This document shows, piece after piece, positions 1 through 7,895 of a DNA stretch of 64,000 nt. Source of the DNA: JALORV01 sp035498175 (lineage in GTDB: Bacteria > Pseudomonadota > Gammaproteobacteria > Burkholderiales > Burkholderiaceae_F). The notes under the pieces were generated by a model. That model was not told the DNA's origin. It made no database searches and saw only the letters and a program-made list of their open reading frames with translations. The translations under genes were made by a program, and so were the position numbers. Location of the stretch: assembly GCA_035498175.1 (NCBI GenBank), contig DATKAJ010000116.1, positions 1 through 64,000 on the forward strand. Direction: 5' to 3'. Each line of letters opens with the position of its first letter. The first letter of the stretch is position 1.

Positions 1-1794
1 GGCCGCGCGCGCCTTCTGCGCGATCCGCGCGATCAGCTCCTCGATCTTCTTGCCGGTGACCATCATCAGGTCGGCGAGCTCGTCGATGACGACGACGATC
101 AGCGGCATCTCCTCGATCGGCTCGGGCGCCTCCGGCGTCAGCGAGAACGGGTTCTTGACCGGCTCGCCGCGCGCGCGCCCTTCCGCGATCTTCGCGTTGT
201 AGCCCGTCAGGCTGCGCACACCGAGCTTGCTCAGCAGCCGGTAGCGTTTGTCCATCTCGGCGACGCACCACTGCAGCGCATTGCCAGCCTCGCGCATGTC
301 GGTGACGACCGGGCACAGCAGGTGCGGAATGCCCTCGTAGACCGACAGCTCGAGCATCTTCGGGTCCACCAGGATCAGCCGCACCTGCGACGGATCCGCC
401 TTGTAAAGGATCGACAGGATCATCGCGTTGATGCCGACGGACTTGCCGGACCCGGTGGTGCCGGCAACCATCAGGTGCGGCATGCGCGCGAGATCCACGA
501 CGACCGCCTTGCCGCCGATGTCCTTGCCGAGGCCAAGTGTCACCAGCGACGCGCTTTCGTTGTAGACCGCGGAACCGAGGATCTCCGAAAGCTTGACGAC
601 CTGCCGACGCGGGTTCGGCAGCTCGAGTCCCATGAGGTTCTTGCCCGGGATCGTTTCGACCACCCGCACTGACACCAGTGACAGCGAGCGCGCCAGGTCC
701 TTCGCCAGGTTCACGATCTGGCTGCCCTTGACGCCGACTGCCGGTTCGATCTCGTAACGCGTGATCACCGGGCCGGGATATGCGGCGACGACCTGCGCCT
801 CGACGTTGAAGTCGCGCAGCTTCTTCTCGATTAGTCGCGATGTGAACTCCAGTGTCTCAGTCGACACGCTCTCGACAGCCGGCGGAGCCTCATCGAGCAG
901 GTCGAGCGGAGGCAGGCGCGCGTCCGCCATTTCGGCGAACAGCGGAACCTGCTTTTCTTTCTGCTTGCGTTCGGACGCCTTGACGTGCGACGGCGGCCGC
1001 TCGATATGCATCGGCGGCGCCTCGACGATGCGCTCGCGCTCTTCCGCCAGCGCCGCCTCGCGCACCTTGGTCGCCGCCTCGCCGATCGCCCGGTCCTCGG
1101 CCTCCTCGCGCCGGCGCTCGGCGCGGCGAGAAAAGCCCTCAAGGAAGGTGCCGACTCGCTCAGCCACCGACAGCCAGGAGAAGTCTAGGAACAGCGAGAG
1201 CCCGATGGCGATGCCGACCAGCAGCGCAACGCTGGCGCCGGTGAAGCCCAGTGCGGACTGCAGCGCAGGCGCCACTGCCCTGCCGACGATGCCACCGGGT
1301 GCCGCCGGCAGCGCCGCCTTCAGTGAGTACAGTCGAAGCGCTTCCAGACCAGTTGCGGACGCGATCAGCACCAGGAAGCCCAGGCCATGCGCCCAAGGCG
1401 GCAGGTCGTCGGCCAGCGGATCGGCGCCGACCGCGCGCCGGTGCAGGCGCCGGAAGCCGCGCGCAACGGTGACGCAAAGCGCCAGAGCGACCAGATACGC
1501 AGACACACCGAAGATGAGCAGCATGAGGTCCGCCACCCATGCGCCGACCCGCCCGCCGATGTTGTGCAGCGGCGCGGCCGCCACCGAATGCGTGAACCCC
1601 GGATCGTCGCGGCTGTACGTGAGCAGCACGGCCAGCAGCGCAACCGCGCTGGCCGCCCCGACGATCCAGCGCGCTTCAGCGAGGAGCCGCGCCAGCCTTG
1701 GATTGGACGCCTCGGCCGCGGGCTGGCGTGCCCGCACCCAGCGGCTCTCAGCCCCTGATCCCGCCACGCGTTCTGCACCTGCGCGCACTGACAT
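1..1794 (-). CDS. ftsK: DNA translocase FtsK (C-terminus cut by window edge)
   Basis: Septal DNA pump that moves chromosome dimers toward dif for XerCD resolution. The first 598 residues are visible; the rest of the motor and the gamma domain lie outside the window. Several hydrophobic segments occur in about the first 190 residues, then a short charged linker of about 100 residues, then the alpha/beta motor. The motor has a clear Walker A (GTTGSGKSVGIN) and a Walker B-like VVVIDELADLM. The linker is short compared with enterobacterial FtsK, as is common elsewhere. The ATG at 1794 lies only 8 bases downstream of a TATAAT on the same strand and has no visible ribosome-binding site, so it may be leaderless or start slightly downstream. 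Divergent from the LytS-type kinase operon. Confidence 0.95.
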   Translation of the reverse strand, partial: MSVRAGAERVAGSGAESRWVRARQPAAEASNPRLARLLAEARWIVGAASAVALLAVLLTYSRDDPGFTHSVAAAPLHNIGGRVGAWVADLMLLIFGVSAYLVALALCVTVARGFRRLHRRAVGADPLADDLPPWAHGLGFLVLIASATGLEALRLYSLKAALPAAPGGIVGRAVAPALQSALGFTGASVALLVGIAIGLSLFLDFSWLSVAERVGTFLEGFSRRAERRREEAEDRAIGEAATKVREAALAEERERIVEAPPMHIERPPSHVKASERKQKEKQVPLFAEMADARLPPLDLLDEAPPAVESVSTETLEFTSRLIEKKLRDFNVEAQVVAAYPGPVITRYEIEPAVGVKGSQIVNLAKDLARSLSLVSVRVVETIPGKNLMGLELPNPRRQVVKLSEILGSAVYNESASLVTLGLGKDIGGKAVVVDLARMPHLMVAGTTGSGKSVGINAMILSILYKADPSQVRLILVDPKMLELSVYEGIPHLLCPVVTDMREAGNALQWCVAEMDKRYRLLSKLGVRSLTGYNAKIAEGRARGEPVKNPFSLTPEAPEPIEEMPLIVVVIDELADLMMVTGKKIEELIARIAQKARAA

Positions 1795-1802
1795 GGGCAG
1801 CG

Positions 1803-1808
1803 ATTATA
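1803..1808 (-). promoter_or_regulatory. Candidate -10 box of ftsK
   Basis: Perfect TATAAT on the minus strand (plus-strand ATTATA), followed by CGCTGCCC and then the proposed ftsK ATG. No convincing -35 is seen 16-18 bases upstream. The spacing would put the transcript start at or within a couple of bases of the ATG, as in leaderless genes. Confidence 0.5.
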
Positions 1809-1973
1809 GGAGTCGACCTCGACCGCGATCGGCCGAATTCCCGCTCGGCCCGGCCGCGTCGCGCCAGCAGTGACAACGGGGTTTTCGTCGCTCCCCGTGG
1901 GGCCTGACGCCCGCTCCGCCCCGGTTCGTCGCGCGGGATTGCGGGTCCGCGGCGAGACTCGGACAATGCGCGG

Positions 1974-3119
1974 ATGGCGTCGGTCATCGCCCTTCCCACG
2001 CTCGGCGCGGCCGCGGCGCGTCCGGGTACGGGCGCGCGCGCCGCGTTCCTGCGGGTGTTCAACCTGCGCAACATCGCCGCACTGTTCTACTTCTGCCTGC
2101 TGCTGATCGTCGGCCGCTTCGTGATCTGGCTCAACTACGAGCCGCTGGAGACCTGGGCCTTTGATCTCGTGCGGGCGCAGCGACAGACGATGATCAGCGC
2201 CGTCGTGATGCTGCTTGCGATCGCCTGCGTGGAGGCGTGCGTGGCCTCGCGGCCACTGCGGTCCCGGGCCGCGATCGCGCTCGGCGTGATGGTGTCGATG
2301 CTGGCCGCGGCTGCGGCGCTGCCGATCCGTATCTTCGTCGCCGGCAGCCCGGTCATCGAAAGCTTGACCAAGGAGCCCACCTACTTCCTGCAGGTCTGGG
2401 CGCTCTGGGCGGCGATCGGCGCTTTCAGCTACTGGCTGTTCTATTCGCTGCGCGCCGACGAAGCCGCACGCGCGCAGCTGAATGACGCGGAGTGCCGACG
2501 CGAGGCGCTGCAGGCGCAGATGGTCGAGGCGCATCTGTCGGCACTGCAGGCGCAGATCGAGCCGCACTTCCTGTTCAACACGCTCGCCAACGTCAAGCGG
2601 CTCTACGAGACCGCGCCGGCGCGTGGCCGCGAGATGCTCGCCAGCCTGATCAACTACCTGAGGGCCGCGCTGCCCGGAATGCGTGAGCCGGGCTCCACGC
2701 TGGCGCGGGAGATCGAACTGGTGCGTTCCTTCCTGAACATCCTGCAGATGCGGATGGGCGAGCGCCTGCACTTCGCGATCGATGCACCGGCCGAACTGGG
2801 CGCTGCGCGCGTTCCGCCGATGGTGCTGCCGACGCTGGTCGAGAACGCGATCAAGCACGGGCTGTCGCCGCTGCCCGAGGGCGGGCGCATCGACATCCGT
2901 GCACGCCGCGACGACGGTCAGCGCCTGATCCTCGAGGTCGCCGACGACGGCGCGGGCTTCTCGGCCAGCGCCGGCAGCGGCGTCGGGCTGGCGAACACGC
3001 GGTCGCGTCTCGCGGCCCTGTACGGTGCGGAGGCCTCGCTGTCGCTGGCGATGGCAGCGCCGCGCGGGGTCGTGGCGACGATTGCACTTCCGCTGCAATT
3101 CCAGGAGTCGGCTGCATGA
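1974..3119 (+). CDS. LytS/AlgZ-type sensor histidine kinase
   Basis: Membrane sensor kinase of the His_kinase (PF06580) class that pairs with LytTR regulators. Several hydrophobic helices lie between about residues 33 and 157, followed by a short coiled linker. The H-box IEPHFLFNTL carries His198. The N-box LVENAIKHG has Asn291, and the ATP lid has DDGAGF near 324 and GVGLANTRSRL near 336. All catalytic motifs are intact. The stop overlaps the next start as ATGA, so it is translationally coupled to the degenerate kinase and then the LytTR regulator. The signal sensed is not deducible. The ATG at 1974 gives 381 aa, normal for the family. Confidence 0.9.
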   Translation: MASVIALPTLGAAAARPGTGARAAFLRVFNLRNIAALFYFCLLLIVGRFVIWLNYEPLETWAFDLVRAQRQTMISAVVMLLAIACVEACVASRPLRSRAAIALGVMVSMLAAAAALPIRIFVAGSPVIESLTKEPTYFLQVWALWAAIGAFSYWLFYSLRADEAARAQLNDAECRREALQAQMVEAHLSALQAQIEPHFLFNTLANVKRLYETAPARGREMLASLINYLRAALPGMREPGSTLAREIELVRSFLNILQMRMGERLHFAIDAPAELGAARVPPMVLPTLVENAIKHGLSPLPEGGRIDIRARRDDGQRLILEVADDGAGFSASAGSGVGLANTRSRLAALYGAEASLSLAMAAPRGVVATIALPLQFQESAA

Positions 3120-4252
3120 GCGTCGTCCTGCCGCGCGCGGCTGCACTCGGCCAAGGTCTCCGCGGTCCCGCGCGCTGGTGGCAGTCCTGGGGCCGGATGA
3201 ACCGCCGTCATCTCGCGGCACTGGCGCTGGCGAGTGCCGCGATGGCGATGGTCGATGCCACGGCGGTCATCGACAAGCTGAACCATCCCGGCGTCTCGAA
3301 GATCATGGTCTTCGACTTCGCCACTTCGGTGATCATCTTCGGCCTGGCCCTGCTCGCGTGGGTCGCGGCCGTCGATGGCGTGCCGGCGAGTGGGCGCGAA
3401 CGCAACGTGCGCGTGGTGTGGGCCGTTGTCGTGGCGGCCGTCCTCGCCGCATGCATCGCCGTGCCGGTGATGCATGCGCTCGAGGTCGACAAGCTGTGGT
3501 GGGAGATGAGCGAGAAGATGAAACCGCCGCCACCGCTCGCGCTGGTGATCTTCGGCAACGCGATCAACTTCATCGCCTGGACTGGGCTGTTCATCGCGGC
3601 CGCCGAGGTCGTGCAGCGGCGCGCCCTGACCAACGAGGCGATCCGCGCCACGCAGCGCGAGCAGGCAGCGCTGGCGCGCGACGTGCTGGAGTCGCGCCTC
3701 GCCGCGATGCAGGCGCAGGTCGAGCCCCGGTTCCTGTTCGACACGCTCGTCGACATCGAACGGCTGTACCAGCGCGACATTCCTGCCGCGGCCTCGAACC
3801 TCGACCGGCTGATCACCTATCTGCGGGTGGCGCTGCCACGTCTGCGGGAGGCAGGTTCGACCATCGCCGCGGAATTCGAACTGGTGCAGGCGTACCTCGA
3901 TGTCGTGCGCTCGCTGCACGACGGTTCACCGAAGTTCACGGTGATGCTGCCCGACGATTGCCGCGATGCGCGGTTCTATCCGATGCTGCTGCTGCCGCTG
4001 GTTCAACGCGCCATCCGTGCGGACGATTCCGCTGTACCGGCGAGCGTGCGCCTCGCCGTCCAGCGCACGGGTGAGCAGATCGTGATCGTGCTGCGGATTT
4101 CCACGCCGGGAGGCTGCTCCGAGGATCGCGAGATCGCGCGCGTGCGCGAGCGGCTGGCGGGGCTCTACGGCGCGCGCGCCGAGCTGGAGTGCGTCGAACT
4201 TCATGGCGACACGACGCAACTGACGATGCGCGTCCCGGCAGCGACAGCATGA
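3116..4252 (+). CDS. Degenerate LytS-type kinase (pseudo-histidine kinase)
   Basis: A paralogue of the preceding kinase with the same layout: hydrophobic helices within about 30-165, a short linker, then a DHp/ATPase-like half. The H-box reads QVEPRFLFDTL, so Arg205 replaces the phospho-acceptor His. The N-box reads LPLVQRAIRAD, with Gln297-Arg298 in place of Glu-Asn. The G-box Asp region is STPGGC in place of ADDGAGF. The His and Asn codons (CGG, CGC) each differ from the ancestral codon at two bases, so single sequencing errors do not explain them. It overlaps both neighbours by ATGA. It probably cannot autophosphorylate; a role as heterodimer partner, ligand sensor or brake on the upstream kinase is inference. 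Confidence 0.85.
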   Translation: MSVVLPRAAALGQGLRGPARWWQSWGRMNRRHLAALALASAAMAMVDATAVIDKLNHPGVSKIMVFDFATSVIIFGLALLAWVAAVDGVPASGRERNVRVVWAVVVAAVLAACIAVPVMHALEVDKLWWEMSEKMKPPPPLALVIFGNAINFIAWTGLFIAAAEVVQRRALTNEAIRATQREQAALARDVLESRLAAMQAQVEPRFLFDTLVDIERLYQRDIPAAASNLDRLITYLRVALPRLREAGSTIAAEFELVQAYLDVVRSLHDGSPKFTVMLPDDCRDARFYPMLLLPLVQRAIRADDSAVPASVRLAVQRTGEQIVIVLRISTPGGCSEDREIARVRERLAGLYGARAELECVELHGDTTQLTMRVPAATA

Positions 4253-5001
4253 CCGCCGCGACCGCGATCGTCGCCGAGGACGAGGCCACGCTGCGCCACC
4301 AGCTGGTCGAGCAGCTCGGCCAGTTGTGGCCGGAGCTGGAAATCGTCGCCGAGGCGGCCGACGGAGTGCAGGCGCTGCGCCTGCTCGACGAGCGCCGGCC
4401 CGACGTGCTCTTCCTCGATATCGAGATGCCGGGCGCGACCGGGCTCGAAGTGGCGCGCCAGGCCAATGGCCGCTGCCATGTCGTCTTCGTCACCGCCTAC
4501 GACCAGCATGCGGTGGCCGCATTCGACCAGGGTGCCCTCGATTACGTGCTGAAGCCGGTCTCGGCCGCGCGGCTGTTCACGACGGTCAGCCGGCTGAAGC
4601 AGCGGCTCGGATCGCCACCGGCACGACTTGATGCCGCCCTCGGCCAGCTGGCGGGTCCGGTCGCGAACTCGCGGCAGCCGCTGCGCTGGATCAACGCTTC
4701 GGTCGGACAGAACCTGAAGCTCATCACGGTCGACGAGATCAGTTATTTCCAGGCCGACAACAAGTACACCCGCGTCGTCACCGTCGAGGGCGAAGCGCTG
4801 ATCCGCAAGTCGCTCAAGGAACTCGTGGAAGAACTCGATCCGGGCCAGTTCTGGCAGATCCACCGCTCGACGCTGGTCAATGCCACGGCAATTGCCGGCG
4901 TGACGCGCGACTTCCGGGGACGCATGCTGGTCAAGCTGAAGGCGCGACCGGAAACGCTGCTGGTCTCGGACTCGTACACGCACTTGTTCCGGCAGATGTA
5001 G
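4249..5001 (+). CDS. LytTR-family response regulator
   Basis: DNA-binding response regulator, 250 aa. The receiver domain (about 1-120) shows the acidic pocket AEDE (Asp11/Glu12), the phospho-acceptor Asp57 in FLDIEMPG, Thr82 and Lys102 in VLKPVS. A LytTR DNA-binding domain follows (about 150-250) with ISYFQADNKYTRVVT and IHRSTLVN motifs. The start at 4249 is chosen because it overlaps the previous stop as ATGA and begins directly at the receiver strand; a longer in-frame extension to 4189 lies inside the upstream gene and is unlikely. It is the natural target of the kinase pair encoded immediately upstream. Confidence 0.92.
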   Translation: MTAATAIVAEDEATLRHQLVEQLGQLWPELEIVAEAADGVQALRLLDERRPDVLFLDIEMPGATGLEVARQANGRCHVVFVTAYDQHAVAAFDQGALDYVLKPVSAARLFTTVSRLKQRLGSPPARLDAALGQLAGPVANSRQPLRWINASVGQNLKLITVDEISYFQADNKYTRVVTVEGEALIRKSLKELVEELDPGQFWQIHRSTLVNATAIAGVTRDFRGRMLVKLKARPETLLVSDSYTHLFRQM

Positions 5002-5160
5002 CGGAAGCGTCGCTCGTGGACGCGACCGCTGGGGCAGTCGAGCCCGCAGACGCTAAGAAGCGCGAGTCGGCTCACCTCGAGGCGGCCGGAGCATCGTCGA
5101 GACGAGGGATACGAATCTCCTCCCCATGAGAGGGAGGGGAAGACCCGCCGTATCGAACGA
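5002..5160. repeat. Intergenic sequence resembling the hemC-algR palindrome element
   Basis: A 222-bp gap separates the LytTR regulator from trxB. Its first part shares a word with the intergenic element at 22.5 kb: GCGTCGCTCGTG then ACGCGA at 5008-5027, nearly the same as at 22468-22487. A GAGGGAT...CTCC...GGGGAAGAC stretch near 5103-5150 resembles the reverse complement of the centre of that element. It may be a degenerate copy or half-copy. No coding sequence is seen. Confidence 0.35.
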
Positions 5161-5164
5161 TCGG

Positions 5165-5197
5165 TTGACTCTCGGGCACTTGACCCCCACCTATAAT
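5165..5197 (+). promoter_or_regulatory. Candidate trxB promoter
   Basis: A perfect TATAAT lies at 5192-5197. The nearest TTGACT (5165-5170) is 21 bases upstream, longer than the usual 16-18, so the -35 assignment is weak. A GGGGGA ribosome-binding site at 5211-5217 precedes the trxB ATG at 5224. Confidence 0.55.
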
Positions 5198-5223
5198 CGC
5201 TTGATCCGATTGGGGGAATCGAC

Positions 5224-6213
5224 ATGGCCGGCACGAAACACGCGCGCGTTCTGATCCTCGGCTCCGGCCCCGCCGGCTACACGGCCGCGGTCTACGCCGC
5301 TCGGGCGAATCTGAAGCCCGTGCTGATCACGGGCCTGGCGCAGGGCGGGCAGCTGATGACGACGACCGATGTCGACAACTGGCCGGCCGACGCCAACGGC
5401 GTGCAGGGGCCCGAGCTGATGGGCCGATTCCTGGCGCATGCCGAGCGCTTCAACACCGAGATCATCTTCGACCAGATCCATACGGCGAAGCTCGCAGAGC
5501 GGCCGATCCGCCTGATCGGCGACAGCGCCGAGTACACCTGCGACGCCCTGATCATCGCCACCGGAGCCAGCGCCATGTACCTTGGCCTGCCCTCGGAAGA
5601 AGCCTTCATGGGCAAGGGCGTTTCTGGCTGCGCCACGTGCGACGGTTTCTTCTATCGCAACCAGGACGTGGCTGTCGTCGGCGGCGGCAACACCGCGGTC
5701 GAGGAGGCGCTGTACCTCGCCAACATCGCGAAGAAGGTGACGCTGATCCACCGTCGCGACAAGTTCCGTGCCGAGCCGATCCTGGTCGACCACCTGATGG
5801 ACAAGGTGAAGGAAGGCAAGGTCGAACTGCGCCTGCACAGCGTGCTCGACGAAGTGCTCGGCAACGAGTCCGGCGTGACCGGGGCCCGCGTCCGCAATGC
5901 CGAAAGCGGCGCAACCCACGAGCTGGCGCTTCAGGGCGTCTTCATCGCGATCGGACATCGGCCCAACACCGACATCTTCGTCGGGCAACTCGAGATGGTG
6001 AACGGCTACATCATCACCAAGAGCGGACTGTCAGGAATGGCGACCGCCACCAGCGTGGCCGGCGTCTTCGCGGCGGGCGACGTGCAGGACCACGTCTACC
6101 GCCAGGCGATCACCAGCGCCGGTACAGGCTGCATGGCGGCGCTCGATGCGCAGCGCTATCTCGAGAGCCTGCAGCCGGTGCTTGCCGCGGCCGGCGAGGC
6201 CATGGCTGCCTGA
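5224..6213 (+). CDS. trxB: Thioredoxin-disulfide reductase
   Basis: Cytosolic FAD flavoenzyme that reduces thioredoxin with NADPH. The N-terminal FAD-binding GSGPAG is at 13-18, the redox-active CATC is at Cys136/Cys139, and the NADPH-binding GGGNTAVEEA motif lies near residue 157. The C-terminal FAD motif GVFAAGDVQD is present. At 329 aa it has normal length. It has its own candidate promoter and ribosome-binding site. The smr gene follows 32 bases later in the same direction, a common betaproteobacterial order. Confidence 0.96.
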   Translation: MAGTKHARVLILGSGPAGYTAAVYAARANLKPVLITGLAQGGQLMTTTDVDNWPADANGVQGPELMGRFLAHAERFNTEIIFDQIHTAKLAERPIRLIGDSAEYTCDALIIATGASAMYLGLPSEEAFMGKGVSGCATCDGFFYRNQDVAVVGGGNTAVEEALYLANIAKKVTLIHRRDKFRAEPILVDHLMDKVKEGKVELRLHSVLDEVLGNESGVTGARVRNAESGATHELALQGVFIAIGHRPNTDIFVGQLEMVNGYIITKSGLSGMATATSVAGVFAAGDVQDHVYRQAITSAGTGCMAALDAQRYLESLQPVLAAAGEAMAA

Positions 6214-6245
6214 GTTCCGGTCGAGCCTGACCATGAGGACGCAGC

Positions 6246-6896
6246 ATGGCTGCGCGCATCAAGGACCTGGCCGAGCTTGCGCCGCTGCGCGACGAACTCC
6301 ATCGCGGGGCACGCCGGCGCGCGGCTGAAGAGGCTGCGCAGCAGCGTGCCGCGACCGAGCGGCAAGCCGCGGCCGAAGACTTCCGCACGCTGGTTGGCGA
6401 GGTGACACCGCTGGCGATCAAGCAACGCGTCGAGCACGATCGACCGCCACATCCGCCGATCCCGAAGAAGCGCATCGAAGACGACCAGCAGGTGCTGATC
6501 GCGTCCGTCTCTGACGAATTCGAGATCGACACCCTGCTGCACACCGATGCCGAACTCTCGTTTCGCCGTCCCGGCATCGGCCCGGACGTGCTACGCCGGC
6601 TGCGTCGCGGTGAATGGGTGATCCAGGACCATCTCGACCTGCACGGTGCGCGGGTCGACGAGGCGCGCGAATGGCTCGCACTGTTCCTGCGCGAGGCCGT
6701 CAGGCGCGGAATGCGCTGCGTGCGCGTCGTCCACGGCAAGGGGCTCGGGTCGAAGGACCGGCAGCCCGTGCTGAAGGGTAAGGCGCGGGTCTGGCTGGCA
6801 CAGCGCGACGAGGTCATTGCCTTCTGCCAGGCGCGCCCGGCGGAAGGTGGCAGCGGCGCACTCGTCGTCCTGCTGCGGCCGGCGCAGCGGCCGTGA
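6246..6896 (+). CDS. Smr-domain protein (putative nucleic-acid endonuclease)
   Basis: 216-aa cytosolic protein. A charged, Arg/Glu/Ala-rich N-terminal half with predicted helix precedes a C-terminal Smr domain (about 130-216) with the signatures DLHGARVDEAREWL and VHGKGLGSK. Stand-alone Smr proteins of this class (E. coli SmrA/SmrB type) act on nucleic acids, and SmrB cleaves mRNA at collided ribosomes. Which subtype this is cannot be decided by eye. Its TGA overlaps the GTG start of the next gene (GTGA). Confidence 0.85.
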   Translation: MAARIKDLAELAPLRDELHRGARRRAAEEAAQQRAATERQAAAEDFRTLVGEVTPLAIKQRVEHDRPPHPPIPKKRIEDDQQVLIASVSDEFEIDTLLHTDAELSFRRPGIGPDVLRRLRRGEWVIQDHLDLHGARVDEAREWLALFLREAVRRGMRCVRVVHGKGLGSKDRQPVLKGKARVWLAQRDEVIAFCQARPAEGGSGALVVLLRPAQRP

Positions 6897-7513
6897 GCGA
6901 GGGCGAAACCCTCATCTTCGTCATCGAGGTCATCGCGGTGCTCGCCTGCGCGTTTTCCGGGTTCGCCGAAGCCCAGCGCAAGGACATGGACCTCGTTGGC
7001 GTCTATGTCGTCGCCTTCCTCACCGCGTTCGGCGGCGGCACGCTGCGGGACGTGCTGCTCGACCGCCGACCGTTCTTCTGGGTCGAGCACGAGCAGTATC
7101 CGATCATCGTCCTGGCGATGACGCTGGTCGGCGCCCCGATGCTGCGGCTCGTGCAGCGTTTCATACCCAATCCCGCCTTCGTTGCCGCCGATGCGGTGGG
7201 CCTCGCGTTCTTCAGCATCAGCGGCGTCGCCATCGCGCTCGACAGCGGCATGTCACCCTTCGTCGCCTCGATGATGGGCGTCGTGACCGGCGTCTTCGGC
7301 GGCGTGCTGCGCGACGTGCTGCTCAACGAGGTGCCGCTGGTGCTGCGCGACGGACGGCCGTACGCGATCGCAGCCTTCCTCGGCTGCTGGCTCTACCTGC
7401 TGATGGTGCACGCTGGCTCGACGCCCGGGCTCGCGCTGTGGACCGCCGCCGCGGTGACGACCGGATTCCGGCTGCTGGCCTGGCGCTACGACTGGTCAAT
7501 CAAGGACCGCTGA
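6893..7513 (+). CDS. TRIC-type cation channel family protein (UPF0126)
   Basis: Inner-membrane protein of 206 aa with the two-fold repeat of the UPF0126/TRIC family. Each half carries a glycine-rich motif before RDVLL: FGGGTLRDVLLDRRPFFW in the first and FGGVLRDVLLNEVPLVL in the second. About seven hydrophobic helices are visible. Prokaryotic TRIC homologues are trimeric monovalent cation channels, while the Pfam name suggests glycine transport; the substrate here is unknown. The start is GTG at 6893, coupled to smr. It converges with glnB, leaving only 8 bases between stops. Confidence 0.82.
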   Translation: MSEGETLIFVIEVIAVLACAFSGFAEAQRKDMDLVGVYVVAFLTAFGGGTLRDVLLDRRPFFWVEHEQYPIIVLAMTLVGAPMLRLVQRFIPNPAFVAADAVGLAFFSISGVAIALDSGMSPFVASMMGVVTGVFGGVLRDVLLNEVPLVLRDGRPYAIAAFLGCWLYLLMVHAGSTPGLALWTAAAVTTGFRLLAWRYDWSIKDR

Positions 7514-7521
7514 TCCCTAGG

Positions 7522-7860
7522 TCAGACCGCCGCCTCGCCTTCCTCGCCGGTGCGGATACGGATGACCTGCTCCACCGCGCGCACGAAGATCTTGCCGTCG
7601 CCGATCTTGCCGGTGCGCGCCGCCTTGGTGATCGCCTCGATCGCGCGCTCGACCAGCGCCTCGGGCACGACCGCTTCGACCTTGACCTTGGGCAGGAAGT
7701 CGACGACGTACTCCGCGCCGCGGTAAAGCTCCGTGTGGCCCTTCTGCCGCCCGAAGCCCTTTACTTCGGTCACCGTGAGGCCCGTGACGCCGACATCGGC
7801 GAGCGCCTCGCGCACTTCGTCCAGTTTGAATGGCTTGATGATCGCGGTGATCTGTTTCAT
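7522..7860 (-). CDS. glnB: Nitrogen regulatory protein P-II
   Basis: Trimeric 2-oxoglutarate/ATP sensor that controls nitrogen assimilation through GlnD, GlnE and NtrB. The 112 aa match the family length. The T-loop contains the uridylylation site Tyr51 in TELYRGAEY. The C-terminal signature TGKIGDGKIFV is intact. It lies 32 bases downstream of nadE, the usual betaproteobacterial pair. A TAGAAT box at 7890-7895 overlaps the nadE stop and an AGGA lies about 10 bases before the ATG, so glnB may also be transcribed alone. GlnB versus GlnK is uncertain; the nadE neighbour and the absence of amtB favour GlnB. Confidence 0.95.
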   Translation of the reverse strand: MKQITAIIKPFKLDEVREALADVGVTGLTVTEVKGFGRQKGHTELYRGAEYVVDFLPKVKVEAVVPEALVERAIEAITKAARTGKIGDGKIFVRAVEQVIRIRTGEEGEAAV

Positions 7861-7889
7861 GGAGTTGTCCTGAGCGGCGGTTTCACGCC

Positions 7890-7895
7890 ATTCTA
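7890..7895 (-). promoter_or_regulatory. Candidate -10 box for glnB
   Basis: TAGAAT on the minus strand, with its first three bases forming the nadE TAG stop. It sits 30 bases before the glnB ATG. No clear -35 is seen. Confidence 0.35.

Noticed and set aside
1365..3221. A 618-codon minus-strand open frame opposite the LytS kinase
   Set aside because: Antisense shadow of the kinase and an out-of-frame reading of ftsK; composition Arg/Gly/Asp-rich, no motifs.
5180..5185. TTGACC as -35 of trxB
   Set aside because: Only six bases from the TATAAT box, too close for a sigma-70 promoter.
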